DNA of 64,000 bases from RCIO01 sp965232405. Its GTDB lineage: Bacteria; Pseudomonadota; Alphaproteobacteria; Rhizobiales; Rhizobiaceae. A program made the position numbers and the translations under genes. The stretch covers positions 1,922,001 through 1,986,000 of the forward strand of contig OZ246966.1 in the NCBI GenBank assembly GCA_965232405.1. Direction: 5' to 3'. The notes below the pieces were generated by a model. It was not told the DNA's origin, ran no database searches, and saw only the letters and a program-made list of their open reading frames with translations. Shown here piece after piece: positions 25,466-33,128 of the stretch. Position 1 is the first letter of the stretch; every line of letters begins with the position of its first letter.

Positions 25466-26775
25466 GGGTCGGTCCTTTTGCGGTCGGTCAGGCTGAGCGG
25501 CGTTACGTTGGGCGCATCCGGCTTGCGTTCCGGCTCTTCGTTCGGCGTCGGTTCCGGAGCGTCGTCCGGCCGATGGGCCGCATGCTGTCGAGCATGGATG
25601 GCGGAATGTACATCGAGCGCCCGCAACACGTCGCCGGCGGTGATCATGTCGGCCTCTGGCAGCGCATCGTCGTCACGGCGGATTGCTGCATGAACGATCG
25701 CCATGATGGCAACCAGCACGGCGGGCATCAGGTCGATCGAGATGGCTCCCGCCCAGCTTGGCAGGAAGCTCGATGCATAGAGCAGAACCGCCTCCGCTGC
25801 CGAAAGCGGCACATAACGGCGCTCGGCGACCTTGGGCAGTGCGAGTATTTCATTCGCCGCGTCGGAGAGCGCCTGCGACTGGGCTGCCACCGAAGTGCGC
25901 ACAGTTGCCATAACGGCATCCTGCCGTCCCACCAGATCGGCGGAGCTTCCATCTGCCACGGGGGCGATAAAGCCGGCCGAGAGATCGGCAGCCGCGCGGC
26001 TCACCGAAGGGGCAATCGAAGTCTGTTCCAGTGCGGAGATCACGCCAGTCAGCGCCACGGCTTCTTCGCCGAACGTGTCGGCGCGCGGCGTGACGGGACC
26101 GGACCCGGAAACAAGGCCGCGCATTGTGGCCAGATGCGCCTGACCTTCTTCGAACAGCGCACTCACCGTTTCACGCGAGGCAACGATGCTCGCCTCAAGT
26201 TCGCGCATCTGCGCCGACATCTGGGTCAGAAGCTGGACCACGCTACCCGAGCCCGACGAGCCGGTCAGCGCGCCCGAGGCGCGTTCTTCCTCCGCCAGTC
26301 TGGCGAAGCGCTCGGATGCGCGCTGGATATCGGGCAGCAGCGACTGGGCGGCGATCGCATTGGAGTTGGCCTGGTCGAGGTCTGATGCGTAACCTTCCAG
26401 CGTGGTCGCCAGATGCTGTTCGACTGCGGCGGAGCCCGCAAGTGCCGCCGCATTCAGCCACGATGACATGGCGATGATCATCGCCGAGCCCAGAAGCATG
26501 ACGGCGAACAGGCCGAGCCGCGAGGCAGCATCGCGCACGCCCGGCACGAAGCGGATGAGATAGGTCCAGAAGCCGTAGATGCCGACCGAAACGGCGGCCG
26601 AGTAGATGATGGCGGCGAAGAAGACCATCGTGGCCTCGCCATCGAGCAGGCTGCGCACGCCGAGATAGGTGTAGACGCCCGAGGCCAGCGCCAGAGTGGC
26701 CAGCACGAAACGCGTCATCACCTCGAGCGAGGCGATCTGACTGCGTAGGGTGCGGGCGGAACGGGCCTTACTCAT
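25462..26775 (-). CDS. Four-helix membrane protein with periplasmic or cytoplasmic coiled coil
   Basis: I do not recognise this 437-residue protein. It has three membrane helices in the first 110 residues, a long alanine/glutamate-rich helical middle (about 115-320, coiled-coil-like, rich in Ser and Ala), another hydrophobic stretch near 330-365 (IDLMPAVLVAIMAIVHAAI) and a proline-rich acidic tail with DDAPEPTPNEEPE. The start at 26775 (MSKARSARTLRSQ) has GAGGAAG about 9 bases upstream; the longer frame to 26820 is not needed. It lies between a secreted small protein and a ClpP-like protease and overlaps the latter by 4 bases. Confidence 0.7.
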   Translation of the reverse strand: MSKARSARTLRSQIASLEVMTRFVLATLALASGVYTYLGVRSLLDGEATMVFFAAIIYSAAVSVGIYGFWTYLIRFVPGVRDAASRLGLFAVMLLGSAMIIAMSSWLNAAALAGSAAVEQHLATTLEGYASDLDQANSNAIAAQSLLPDIQRASERFARLAEEERASGALTGSSGSGSVVQLLTQMSAQMRELEASIVASRETVSALFEEGQAHLATMRGLVSGSGPVTPRADTFGEEAVALTGVISALEQTSIAPSVSRAAADLSAGFIAPVADGSSADLVGRQDAVMATVRTSVAAQSQALSDAANEILALPKVAERRYVPLSAAEAVLLYASSFLPSWAGAISIDLMPAVLVAIMAIVHAAIRRDDDALPEADMITAGDVLRALDVHSAIHARQHAAHRPDDAPEPTPNEEPERKPDAPNVTPLSLTDRKRTDP

Positions 26776-26841
26776 GGTTAACGCTTCCTCAACGCCACTC
26801 AGACGTGCCAATCCGGCCAAACAGTGGCCGGACAGCGAAAA

Positions 26842-27201
26842 CTAGTCGCAGATCAGCGGTGCCTGCGGGATCTCGCCATCGGCCAGCCCGTACATGTAGC
26901 CACGGCCCTTCCACAGGACGGGCGGGCGATAGCAATGGCGGTAGGCAGGCGGCGCGCCCTTGGGCACATAAGCCGCGTCGGCGCTGCGTTCGGCTTCCAT
27001 CTCGGCGGCGACATAACCCTTGCCGACCACGATGCGCTTGTAGCCCGAGGGGCTGATGATGATCAGATTGCCGAAGGAATCGTCGTAGAAACGTTCCTTG
27101 AGATATTTGCCGGCCGAGGCGGGGCCAAGCGCGAGAACGAGCGCCGTCACGGCGATCGCCGGCAAGGCGGAAAGCCTGTTCAGTCCTGTGGTCAAACGCA
27201 T
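26842..27201 (-). CDS. Small secreted protein of unknown function
   Basis: A 119-residue protein with a clear signal peptide (cleavage expected after GPASA, residue 30) and a mature region of about 90 residues containing GNLIIISPSGYKRIVVGKGY and PPAYRHCYRPPVLWKGRGYM. Two cysteines (RHCYR and the C-terminal LICD) could form a disulfide. GAAGGA precedes the ATG. It is the first of three same-strand genes with 66 bases before the membrane protein. I know no function for it. A much longer open frame on this strand (to 28332) is spurious. Confidence 0.7.
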   Translation of the reverse strand: MRLTTGLNRLSALPAIAVTALVLALGPASAGKYLKERFYDDSFGNLIIISPSGYKRIVVGKGYVAAEMEAERSADAAYVPKGAPPAYRHCYRPPVLWKGRGYMYGLADGEIPQAPLICD

Positions 27202-27333
27202 GGCGCGATCCTTCCCGTCGAGGTTCGGCCCCCTCGCCGCGCAAATTAACGCATTCTTAACTCTTGTCACCCGGCTTCGGCGGTGCCATCCACGCCGATC
27301 GACAAAGGTGGTTAATTCGAGAATGGAAGCCGC

Positions 27334-27795
27334 ATGACCAAGAATCCCGAAATCGACATCGCCCAGATGCGGCTCAAGGACGCTCACGATTTCGCGCCAC
27401 TGCTGGCCGGTTATGCGCAGGCGCTGAAGCGTGGCGCCCCGCGCCGGCCGGATGAGTTCTACGCCGAAACGCTGCTGCAGGACCGCTCGGTGGAGATCTA
27501 CGGCGCGCGGATCGACGGCGCTCTGGTCGGGTTCGTCATGTTCGCAGATCAGCCCGAGCCCGTGTCGGGGATGCGCTGCGGCGTTGTGGACCATATCTAT
27601 GTGCATCACGAGCACAGGCAGAAGGGTATCGCCAAGGCGCTGGTGGACGTTCTGGCCGACCAGGCGGAAGAACGCGGATGGTCGAAGCTGATCCTCAACG
27701 CACCGCGTCAGCCGGAGGATGGCCGCAAGCTCTACGAGCAGATTGCCGCCGCCGCGGACTGGACCAGTTTCGTCATCAGATTCGACGGGCGGTAG
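27334..27795 (+). CDS. GNAT family N-acetyltransferase
   Basis: A 153-residue GNAT acetyltransferase. The acetyl-CoA motif A is CGVVDHIYVHHEHRQKGIAKAL (the RQKGIA turn), followed by the helix-strand LNAPRQPEDGRKLYEQI typical of the C-terminal half. GGAAG stands 5 bases before the ATG. Substrate cannot be predicted. It diverges from the secreted-protein operon and is followed after 66 bases by the lipoprotein gene. Confidence 0.88.
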   Translation: MTKNPEIDIAQMRLKDAHDFAPLLAGYAQALKRGAPRRPDEFYAETLLQDRSVEIYGARIDGALVGFVMFADQPEPVSGMRCGVVDHIYVHHEHRQKGIAKALVDVLADQAEERGWSKLILNAPRQPEDGRKLYEQIAAAADWTSFVIRFDGR

Positions 27796-27861
27796 GTGCG
27801 GTCGTGTTGCAGCCATAATCGGGATTGATCTTTCACCGGCAATCAGCCTAGCGTCCGGCCC

Positions 27862-28254
27862 ATGACAGTTTCCGCAGTCCGTGCACACCGTGCGTTTGTT
27901 TTGAGTTTCATCGGTGTCGCCGTGCTTGCGGCAGGCGGCTGCACAGGTAGCGGCAGCCAGCAGGAAATTCCCGGCAGCCAGCCGCGCGTGGCGACCTATC
28001 GCTGCACCGAGGCCGGCGAACTCCGCATCATCAACACGGGCGCCTCGGTGATGGTCAGCGAAAAGACCCCGCCGGCGGTGGAAGAAGGCGAGCCAGTGGC
28101 CGAGGCCGTGCCGACGGAGACGCGTTACGAACTCGTGGCAGCACCCCCCAACCAGCGCAGCCGATATGGCGCAGAGGGTCTGGCGCTGGTGCTGGAAGGC
28201 CGCGAGGCGCTGTGGATGAAGGCCGGTGCCGCACCGCGCACCTGCAACCGCTAG
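27862..28254 (+). CDS. MliC-like lysozyme-inhibitor lipoprotein
   Basis: A 130-residue probable lipoprotein: an N-terminal hydrophobic stretch ending LAAGGC (Cys27) followed by a domain resembling MliC/PliC, which protect peptidoglycan from host C-type lysozyme. The family pattern YxC....LxI.N shows as TYRCTEAGELRIINTG, then YELVAAPPNQRSRYGAEGLALVLEG and a C-terminal cysteine (RTCNR) to pair with the first. The MliC assignment is by pattern; sequence identity is low. Confidence 0.62.
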   Translation: MTVSAVRAHRAFVLSFIGVAVLAAGGCTGSGSQQEIPGSQPRVATYRCTEAGELRIINTGASVMVSEKTPPAVEEGEPVAEAVPTETRYELVAAPPNQRSRYGAEGLALVLEGREALWMKAGAAPRTCNR

Positions 28255-28373
28255 CGCGCGAACTGCGCTACTGGAAGGACCCCCAAGAGCTTCAATCGAT
28301 TGAAGATTGCGCCGCTCATGGACGCCTCCCACAGCGTTGCGCTAAGGGTGTTTCATCACCTGAGCGTCCGACT

Positions 28374-28402
28374 TTGACGCAGTGCAAAAACCGGACTAGA
28401 AA
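28374..28402 (+). promoter_or_regulatory. Sigma-70 promoter of the sdh operon
   Basis: TTGACG (28374-28379), a 17-base spacer and TAGAAA (28397-28402) form a strong match to the housekeeping promoter, about 70 bases before sdhC. The rest of the 220-base gap between the lipoprotein gene and sdhC shows a TCAATCGATTGA palindrome near 28294 and no gene. Confidence 0.7.
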
Positions 28403-28474
28403 GCCACCGGTCCCGGCCGCAGAGGAAGCCTGTTTCCCGCTTTCGCGCGCCAGCCGGGCGTCCGTGGGGGAGCC

Positions 28475-28873
28475 ATGAGCGAATCGACAGCCACCCGACA
28501 AAGACCGATTTCGCCGCATCTCGGAATCTACCGATTCACACCGACAATGGCGATGTCTATCGTCCATCGCATCACCGGCATCGCGCTTTATTTCGGCATG
28601 ATCCTGATCGTTGGCTGGCTGGTTGCGGTCGCGACCTCACGAAGCTGGTTCGACACTGCCAACTGGCTGCTGGGTTCCTGGTTCGGCATCCTGGTGCTGA
28701 TCGGCTTTTCGTGGACGGTCTACCACCACATGCTGGGCGGCATCCGGCATTTCATCTGGGATACCGGGGCGGGGCTGGAAAAGAAGACATCGACGCTGCT
28801 GTCGTCGCTGACCCTTGTCGGCTCGCTGCTGTTGACCGCCATTACCTGGCTGATCTTCTTCCTGTGGTTCTGA
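28475..28873 (+). CDS. sdhC: Succinate dehydrogenase cytochrome b556 subunit
   Basis: A 132-residue membrane anchor of complex II with three hydrophobic helices. RPISPHLGIYR near the start and SIVHRITGIALYFG are the family motifs; the quinone-site Ser/Arg and a His near the third turn (TVYHHMLGGIRHFIWD), whose histidines include the heme b ligand, are in place. GGGGGAG precedes the ATG. First gene of sdhCDA-x-B. Confidence 0.95.
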   Translation: MSESTATRQRPISPHLGIYRFTPTMAMSIVHRITGIALYFGMILIVGWLVAVATSRSWFDTANWLLGSWFGILVLIGFSWTVYHHMLGGIRHFIWDTGAGLEKKTSTLLSSLTLVGSLLLTAITWLIFFLWF

Positions 28874-28880
28874 GGCGGAA

Positions 28881-29264
28881 ATGAGCGGGATGCGCACGAC
28901 ACTGAAGACTGTTCGCGGGCTTGGTTCCGCCAAAGACGGCACCATGCATTTCTGGCTGGTGCGCATCAGTTCGGTGGCGCTGGTGCCGCTGACGCTGTTT
29001 GCGATCGGCCTTGTCTTTTCGCTGATCGGCAAGGATTTCGATACCGTGCGCGCCATTATCGGCCAGCCGCTTGTCGCAATCCTGCTCATCCTGTTCATCG
29101 CGATCAGCATCGAACACATGCGTCTCGGCATTCAGGAGACCATCGTCGACTACATTCACGGCGAGCTGCTGAAGGTCTCCATCCTGATGCTCAACACGGC
29201 ATTCTCACTGTTTCTCGGCGCGGCGGCAGTGTTCGCGCTTCTCAAGCTCGCATTCGGAGGCTGA
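28881..29264 (+). CDS. sdhD: Succinate dehydrogenase membrane anchor subunit
   Basis: A 127-residue hydrophobic anchor of complex II, pairing with SdhC to hold heme b and the ubiquinone site. MRTTLKTVRGLGSAKDGTMHFWLVR is followed by three membrane helices; IEHMRLGIQETIVDYIHGE matches the region holding the heme-ligand His. It begins 8 bases after sdhC and ends 6 bases before sdhA. Confidence 0.93.
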   Translation: MSGMRTTLKTVRGLGSAKDGTMHFWLVRISSVALVPLTLFAIGLVFSLIGKDFDTVRAIIGQPLVAILLILFIAISIEHMRLGIQETIVDYIHGELLKVSILMLNTAFSLFLGAAAVFALLKLAFGG

Positions 29265-29269
29265 CCCAG

Positions 29270-31078
29270 GTGGCAGAAGCCTATTCTTATGTCGACCACG
29301 CCTTCGATGTTGTGGTTGTCGGCGCCGGCGGCGCGGGGCTTCGGGCCACGCTCGGTATGGCCGAACAGGGGCTGAAGACCGCCTGCATCACCAAGGTTTT
29401 CCCAACGCGCTCGCACACCGTGGCGGCGCAGGGCGGCATTGCCGCCTCGCTACAGAATATGGGTCCGGACAGCTGGCAGTGGCACTTGTACGACACCGTA
29501 AAGGGGTCGGACTGGCTGGGCGACGTGGACGCGATGGAATATCTCGCGCGCGAGGCCCCGGCAGCCGTTTATGAACTCGAACATTACGGCGTGCCGTTCT
29601 CACGCACCGAGGACGGGCGCATCTACCAGCGGCCGTTTGGCGGTCACATGCAGAATTTCGGCGACGGCCCACCGGTGCAGCGCACTTGTGCGGCTGCCGA
29701 CCGCACCGGCCACGCGATCCTGCACACGCTCTACGGCCAGTCGGTAAAGAACAAGGCGACGTTCTTCATCGAGTATTTCGCGCTCGACCTGATCATGACC
29801 GACGGGGTGTGTACCGGTGTCGTTGCCTGGAACCTCGACGACGGCACGATCCACCGCTTTTCGGCCAAGATGGTTGTGCTGGCAACCGGCGGTTATGGCC
29901 GCGCCTACCAGTCGGCGACCTCGGCGCATACCTGTACCGGCGACGGCAACGGCATGGTCGCGCGGGCCGGCCTGCCGCTGCAGGACATGGAGTTCGTGCA
30001 GTTTCACCCGACCGGCATTTATGGCGCGGGCTGCCTGATCACCGAGGGCGCGCGCGGCGAGGGCGGTTACCTCGTCAATTCGGAAGGCGAGCGCTTCATG
30101 GAGCGTTACGCGCCGTCGGCAAAGGACCTCGCGTCGCGCGACGTGGTCTCGCGCTGCATGACGATGGAAATCCGCGAAGGGCGCGGCGTCGGCAAGGAGA
30201 AGGATCACATCTTCCTTCACCTCGACCATCTCGATCCCGCCGTTCTGGCGGAGCGGCTGCCGGGCATTTCGGAGAGCGCCAAGATTTTCGCCGGCGTGGA
30301 CGTGACCCGCGAACCGATCCCTGTGCTGCCGACGGTTCACTACAATATGGGCGGCATCCCGACCAATTATTGGGGCGAGGTGCTGAACCCGACCAAGGCT
30401 CAGCCCGACCGAATCCAGCCCGGACTGATGGCGGTAGGCGAAGCGGGCTGTGCATCGGTGCACGGCGCGAACCGGCTTGGCTCCAACTCGCTGATCGACC
30501 TTGTCGTGTTCGGCCGGGCTTCGGCGATCCGCGCGGGCCAGGTGATCGACCGCGATGCCAAGGTGCCGCCGCTCGATATTGCCGCCTGCGACAAGATCAT
30601 GGAGCGCTTCGACCGCACGCGCCATGCCGACGGCGGCAGTCCGACGGCCAAGCTGCGCGACAAGATGCAAAAGGCGATGCAGGAGGACGCCGCCGTCTTC
30701 CGCACCGAGGAATCGCTCAGCCAAGGCTGCAAGCGGGTTTCGGCTATCTGGGACGAGATGGCCGACATCAAGGTGTATGACCGTTCGATGATCTGGAATT
30801 CCGATCTGGTCGAGACGCTGGAGCTTGAGAACCTGATGGCCTGCGCCATTACCACGGTCTACTCCGCCGAAGCGCGCAAGGAGAGCCGTGGCGCGCATGC
30901 GCGTGAAGATTTCTCTGAGAGAGACGACAAGAACTGGCGCAGCCACACGCTGGCCAAGGTCAGTGACAAGGGCAAGGTCACGCTCACCTACCGGCCGGTT
31001 CACACCGACCCGCTGCTGAAGGAAGCCGATGGCGGCATAGAGCTTGCCAAGATTGCGCCGAAGAAGCGGGTGTATTGA
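29270..31078 (+). CDS. sdhA: Succinate dehydrogenase flavoprotein subunit
   Basis: A 602-residue catalytic subunit oxidising succinate to fumarate. FAD binding GAGGAGLRAT near the N-terminus, the covalent FAD His in SHTVAAQGGIAASL, the active-site HPTG and RSRGAHAREDF-type C-terminal region (here KESRGAHAREDF) are seen. The start is GTG 29270, with GGAGG 9 bases upstream. The SDHAF4-like gene at 11.3 kb probably encodes its assembly factor. Confidence 0.97.
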   Translation: MAEAYSYVDHAFDVVVVGAGGAGLRATLGMAEQGLKTACITKVFPTRSHTVAAQGGIAASLQNMGPDSWQWHLYDTVKGSDWLGDVDAMEYLAREAPAAVYELEHYGVPFSRTEDGRIYQRPFGGHMQNFGDGPPVQRTCAAADRTGHAILHTLYGQSVKNKATFFIEYFALDLIMTDGVCTGVVAWNLDDGTIHRFSAKMVVLATGGYGRAYQSATSAHTCTGDGNGMVARAGLPLQDMEFVQFHPTGIYGAGCLITEGARGEGGYLVNSEGERFMERYAPSAKDLASRDVVSRCMTMEIREGRGVGKEKDHIFLHLDHLDPAVLAERLPGISESAKIFAGVDVTREPIPVLPTVHYNMGGIPTNYWGEVLNPTKAQPDRIQPGLMAVGEAGCASVHGANRLGSNSLIDLVVFGRASAIRAGQVIDRDAKVPPLDIAACDKIMERFDRTRHADGGSPTAKLRDKMQKAMQEDAAVFRTEESLSQGCKRVSAIWDEMADIKVYDRSMIWNSDLVETLELENLMACAITTVYSAEARKESRGAHAREDFSERDDKNWRSHTLAKVSDKGKVTLTYRPVHTDPLLKEADGGIELAKIAPKKRVY

Positions 31079-31092
31079 TGGGGGGACTTTCG

Positions 31093-31410
31093 ATGCATCG
31101 ATGTCTGTTGCCGATCGCCGCGAGTGCACTGGCGACGTTGCTGTTGCTGGCGCCCGCCTCGGCCGTCGCCGATGACGAGGCCATTCTGGCTTCGTGCAAG
31201 GCCGATCTTCAACTGTCCGATTCAGGCTGCGCCTGCGTGCTCGACAGGGTTCATGAAGACCTGAACGACAAGCAGCTTGCTTTTTTCGTTGCGGCGATCC
31301 GCAAGGACGCCGAAGCGCAAATGAAGGCGCAGATGGGCCTCACAGGCGACGAGATGATGGAACTGGCGAACTTCATGACCCAGACTCCGATGCAGTGCCA
31401 GAACCAGTAA
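31093..31410 (+). CDS. Small secreted protein between sdhA and sdhB
   Basis: About 105 residues: a signal peptide (LLPIAASALATLLLLAPASAVA) and a mature helical domain with four cysteines (SCKADL, DSGCACV and the C-terminal MQCQNQ) and a methionine-rich stretch (QMGLTGDEMMELANFM). I do not recognise a family. The ATG at 31093 has GGGGGA 7 bases upstream; an ATG at 31078 overlapping the sdhA stop is possible. It is inside the sdh operon, 15 bases before sdhB, so co-expression with complex II is near certain. CxC and Met content would allow metal or heme contact, but that is speculation. Confidence 0.8.
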   Translation: MHRCLLPIAASALATLLLLAPASAVADDEAILASCKADLQLSDSGCACVLDRVHEDLNDKQLAFFVAAIRKDAEAQMKAQMGLTGDEMMELANFMTQTPMQCQNQ

Positions 31411-31425
31411 GGAACAGGCAGCGCC

Positions 31426-32205
31426 ATGGTCGAACTCACGCTCCCTAAGAATTCCCGGGTCAAGGACGGCAAGGTCTGGCCGAAGCCGGAAGGCGCGTCG
31501 AACCTGCGCGAATACCGGATTTACCGCTGGTCGCCGGATGATGGCGATAACCCGCGCGTCGACACCTATTATGTCGACATGGACGACTGCGGGCCGATGG
31601 TTCTCGACGCGCTGTTGTGGATCAAGAACAATGTAGACCCGACGCTGACATTGCGCCGCTCCTGCCGCGAGGGCATCTGCGGCTCGTGTGCCATGAACAT
31701 CGACGGCACCAATACGCTCGCCTGCACCAAGGGCATGGACGAGGTGTCGGGCGCGGTGAAGGTCTATCCGCTGCCGCACATGCCGGTGGTGAAAGACCTC
31801 GTGCCCGACCTTTCGGTGCCCTACGCGCAGCTTTCATCCATCGAACCCTGGCTGCAGACCGTGTCGCCGGAGCCGGCCAAGGAATGGAAACAGAGCCACG
31901 AGGATCGACAGAAGCTCGACGGTCTCTACGAATGCATACTGTGCTTCTGCTGCCAGACCTCGTGCCCGAGCTACTGGTGGAATGGCGAGCGTTATCTCGG
32001 CCCCGCCGTGCTGCTGCAGGCCTATCGCTGGCTGATCGACTCACGCGACGAAGCGACGGGCGAGCGGCTCGATAATCTCGAAGACCCGTTCCGGCTCTAC
32101 CGCTGCCACACGATCATGAACTGCACGCAGGCCTGCCCCAAGGGGCTGAACCCCGCCAAGGCGATCGCCGAAATCAAGAAGATGATGGTGGAACGGCGGG
32201 TTTAG
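31426..32205 (+). CDS. sdhB: Succinate dehydrogenase iron-sulfur subunit
   Basis: A 259-residue electron-transfer subunit. The [2Fe-2S] ligands lie in SCREGICGSCAMNIDGTNTLAC; [4Fe-4S] and [3Fe-4S] ligands lie in CILCFCCQTSCPSYWW and CHTIMNCTQACPKGLNP. Length and C-terminus KAIAEIKKMMVERRV are standard. Last gene of the operon. Confidence 0.97.
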   Translation: MVELTLPKNSRVKDGKVWPKPEGASNLREYRIYRWSPDDGDNPRVDTYYVDMDDCGPMVLDALLWIKNNVDPTLTLRRSCREGICGSCAMNIDGTNTLACTKGMDEVSGAVKVYPLPHMPVVKDLVPDLSVPYAQLSSIEPWLQTVSPEPAKEWKQSHEDRQKLDGLYECILCFCCQTSCPSYWWNGERYLGPAVLLQAYRWLIDSRDEATGERLDNLEDPFRLYRCHTIMNCTQACPKGLNPAKAIAEIKKMMVERRV

Positions 32206-32221
32206 CACCAGTTCCACATTG

Positions 32222-32258
32222 GTGCGCTCCTCGAGGCTTTGCTTCGCAAAGCGCGCCA
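32222..32258. repeat. Partial rhizobial-type palindromic element
   Basis: CTCCTCGAGGCTTTGC followed by TTCGCAAAGC forms a 7-bp hairpin (GCTTTGC/GCAAAGC) and resembles half of the common rhizobial intergenic palindrome in the opposite orientation to the copy at 32311. It lies just after sdhB. Confidence 0.45.
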
Positions 32259-32310
32259 GATTGGGAAATGCTGCGTGTTCCATCGCTCTGGGTCGGCTGG
32301 GCTCTGCGAT

Positions 32311-32353
32311 CCCTCATCCTGAGGTGCGATGCCCGAAGGGCGAGCCTCGAAGA
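32311..32353. repeat. Rhizobial intergenic palindromic repeat
   Basis: CCTCATCCTGAGGTGCGATG, then GCCCGAAGGGC, then GAGCCTCGAAGA: an imperfect palindrome with the CATCCTGAGGTGCG and CGAGCCTCGAAG arms and a GCCC/GGGC tip. Closely similar elements are scattered in many copies between genes in Mesorhizobium, Bradyrhizobium and relatives. Only this copy and a partial neighbour are seen in the window. It lies in the sdhB-msrA gap. Confidence 0.7.
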
Positions 32354-32473
32354 GAGCACAGCCAAGCCGCGCGTGCTGAACCCCTCACCGACGTCTCACA
32401 CAACCGTGTTAGCCGGTGATTTGAACGGCAACAAAGCGGTGATAGGTTCTGCGGCGAAAACGGAGGTTCGTCC

Positions 32474-33085
32474 ATGATCCGCAAGACCGCATATGCTCTG
32501 TTGATCGCCGCTGCCGCGGCGCTGCCGGCGGCCCAGCCAGCGCAGGCCGAAATGGAAGTGGCGATTTTCGCCGGCGGCTGTTTTTGGTGCGTGGAAGCCG
32601 ACTTCGACAAGGTTTCGGGCGTGGTGTCCACCACATCCGGCTATATTGGCGGACGAACCGACAATCCGACCTATTACGACCACTCTTCGGGCGGGCACCG
32701 CGAGGCGGTGAGGATCGAATTCGACAATTCGCGCGTCAGCTATGACATGCTGGTCAAGGCGTTCTTCTATTCAATCGACCCGACCGATGGCGGCGGCCAG
32801 TTCTGCGACCGCGGCCACAGCTACACGACCGCCGTCTACGCGACGAATTCGGAGCAGAAGGCTGCGGCGGAGAAAGCCAAGAAAGCCGCGGCAAGGGACC
32901 TCGGCGCAAGCATCGCCACCGACATCGCGTCAGCGCCGACTTTCTGGCCGGCAGAGGACTATCATCAGAACTATTACCGAAAGAACCCGGTCCGCTACAA
33001 ATATTACCGCAATGGCTGCCGCCGCGACGCCAAGCTCGAGCAGGTGTGGGGCGACAAGGCGATGTTGGGCATCAAGGGAAGCTGA
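32474..33085 (+). CDS. msrA: Exported peptide-methionine (S)-S-oxide reductase
   Basis: A 203-residue MsrA with a signal peptide (ALLIAAAAALPAAQPAQA). The active-site motif is GCFWC in AIFAGGCFWCVEADFDKV; DHSSGGHREAV, GGQFCDRGHSYTTAVY and EDYHQNYY complete the family pattern. It repairs oxidised methionine, here presumably in the periplasm, where a thioredoxin-like reductant would be needed. Cytoplasmic MsrA is the commoner form. Confidence 0.93.
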   Translation: MIRKTAYALLIAAAAALPAAQPAQAEMEVAIFAGGCFWCVEADFDKVSGVVSTTSGYIGGRTDNPTYYDHSSGGHREAVRIEFDNSRVSYDMLVKAFFYSIDPTDGGGQFCDRGHSYTTAVYATNSEQKAAAEKAKKAAARDLGASIATDIASAPTFWPAEDYHQNYYRKNPVRYKYYRNGCRRDAKLEQVWGDKAMLGIKGS

Positions 33086-33128
33086 CGGCTCGGTAGCACA
33101 AGGGCAAATCCGGTGCTGTCCGTCGACC

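Noticed and set aside
26842..28332. A 496-codon minus-strand frame
   Set aside because: Only its last 119 codons look like protein (the secreted protein); the rest lies antisense to the GNAT and MliC-like genes.
29600..31129. A 509-codon minus-strand frame over sdhA
   Set aside because: Antisense shadow of sdhA, whose FAD and active-site motifs are unmistakable.
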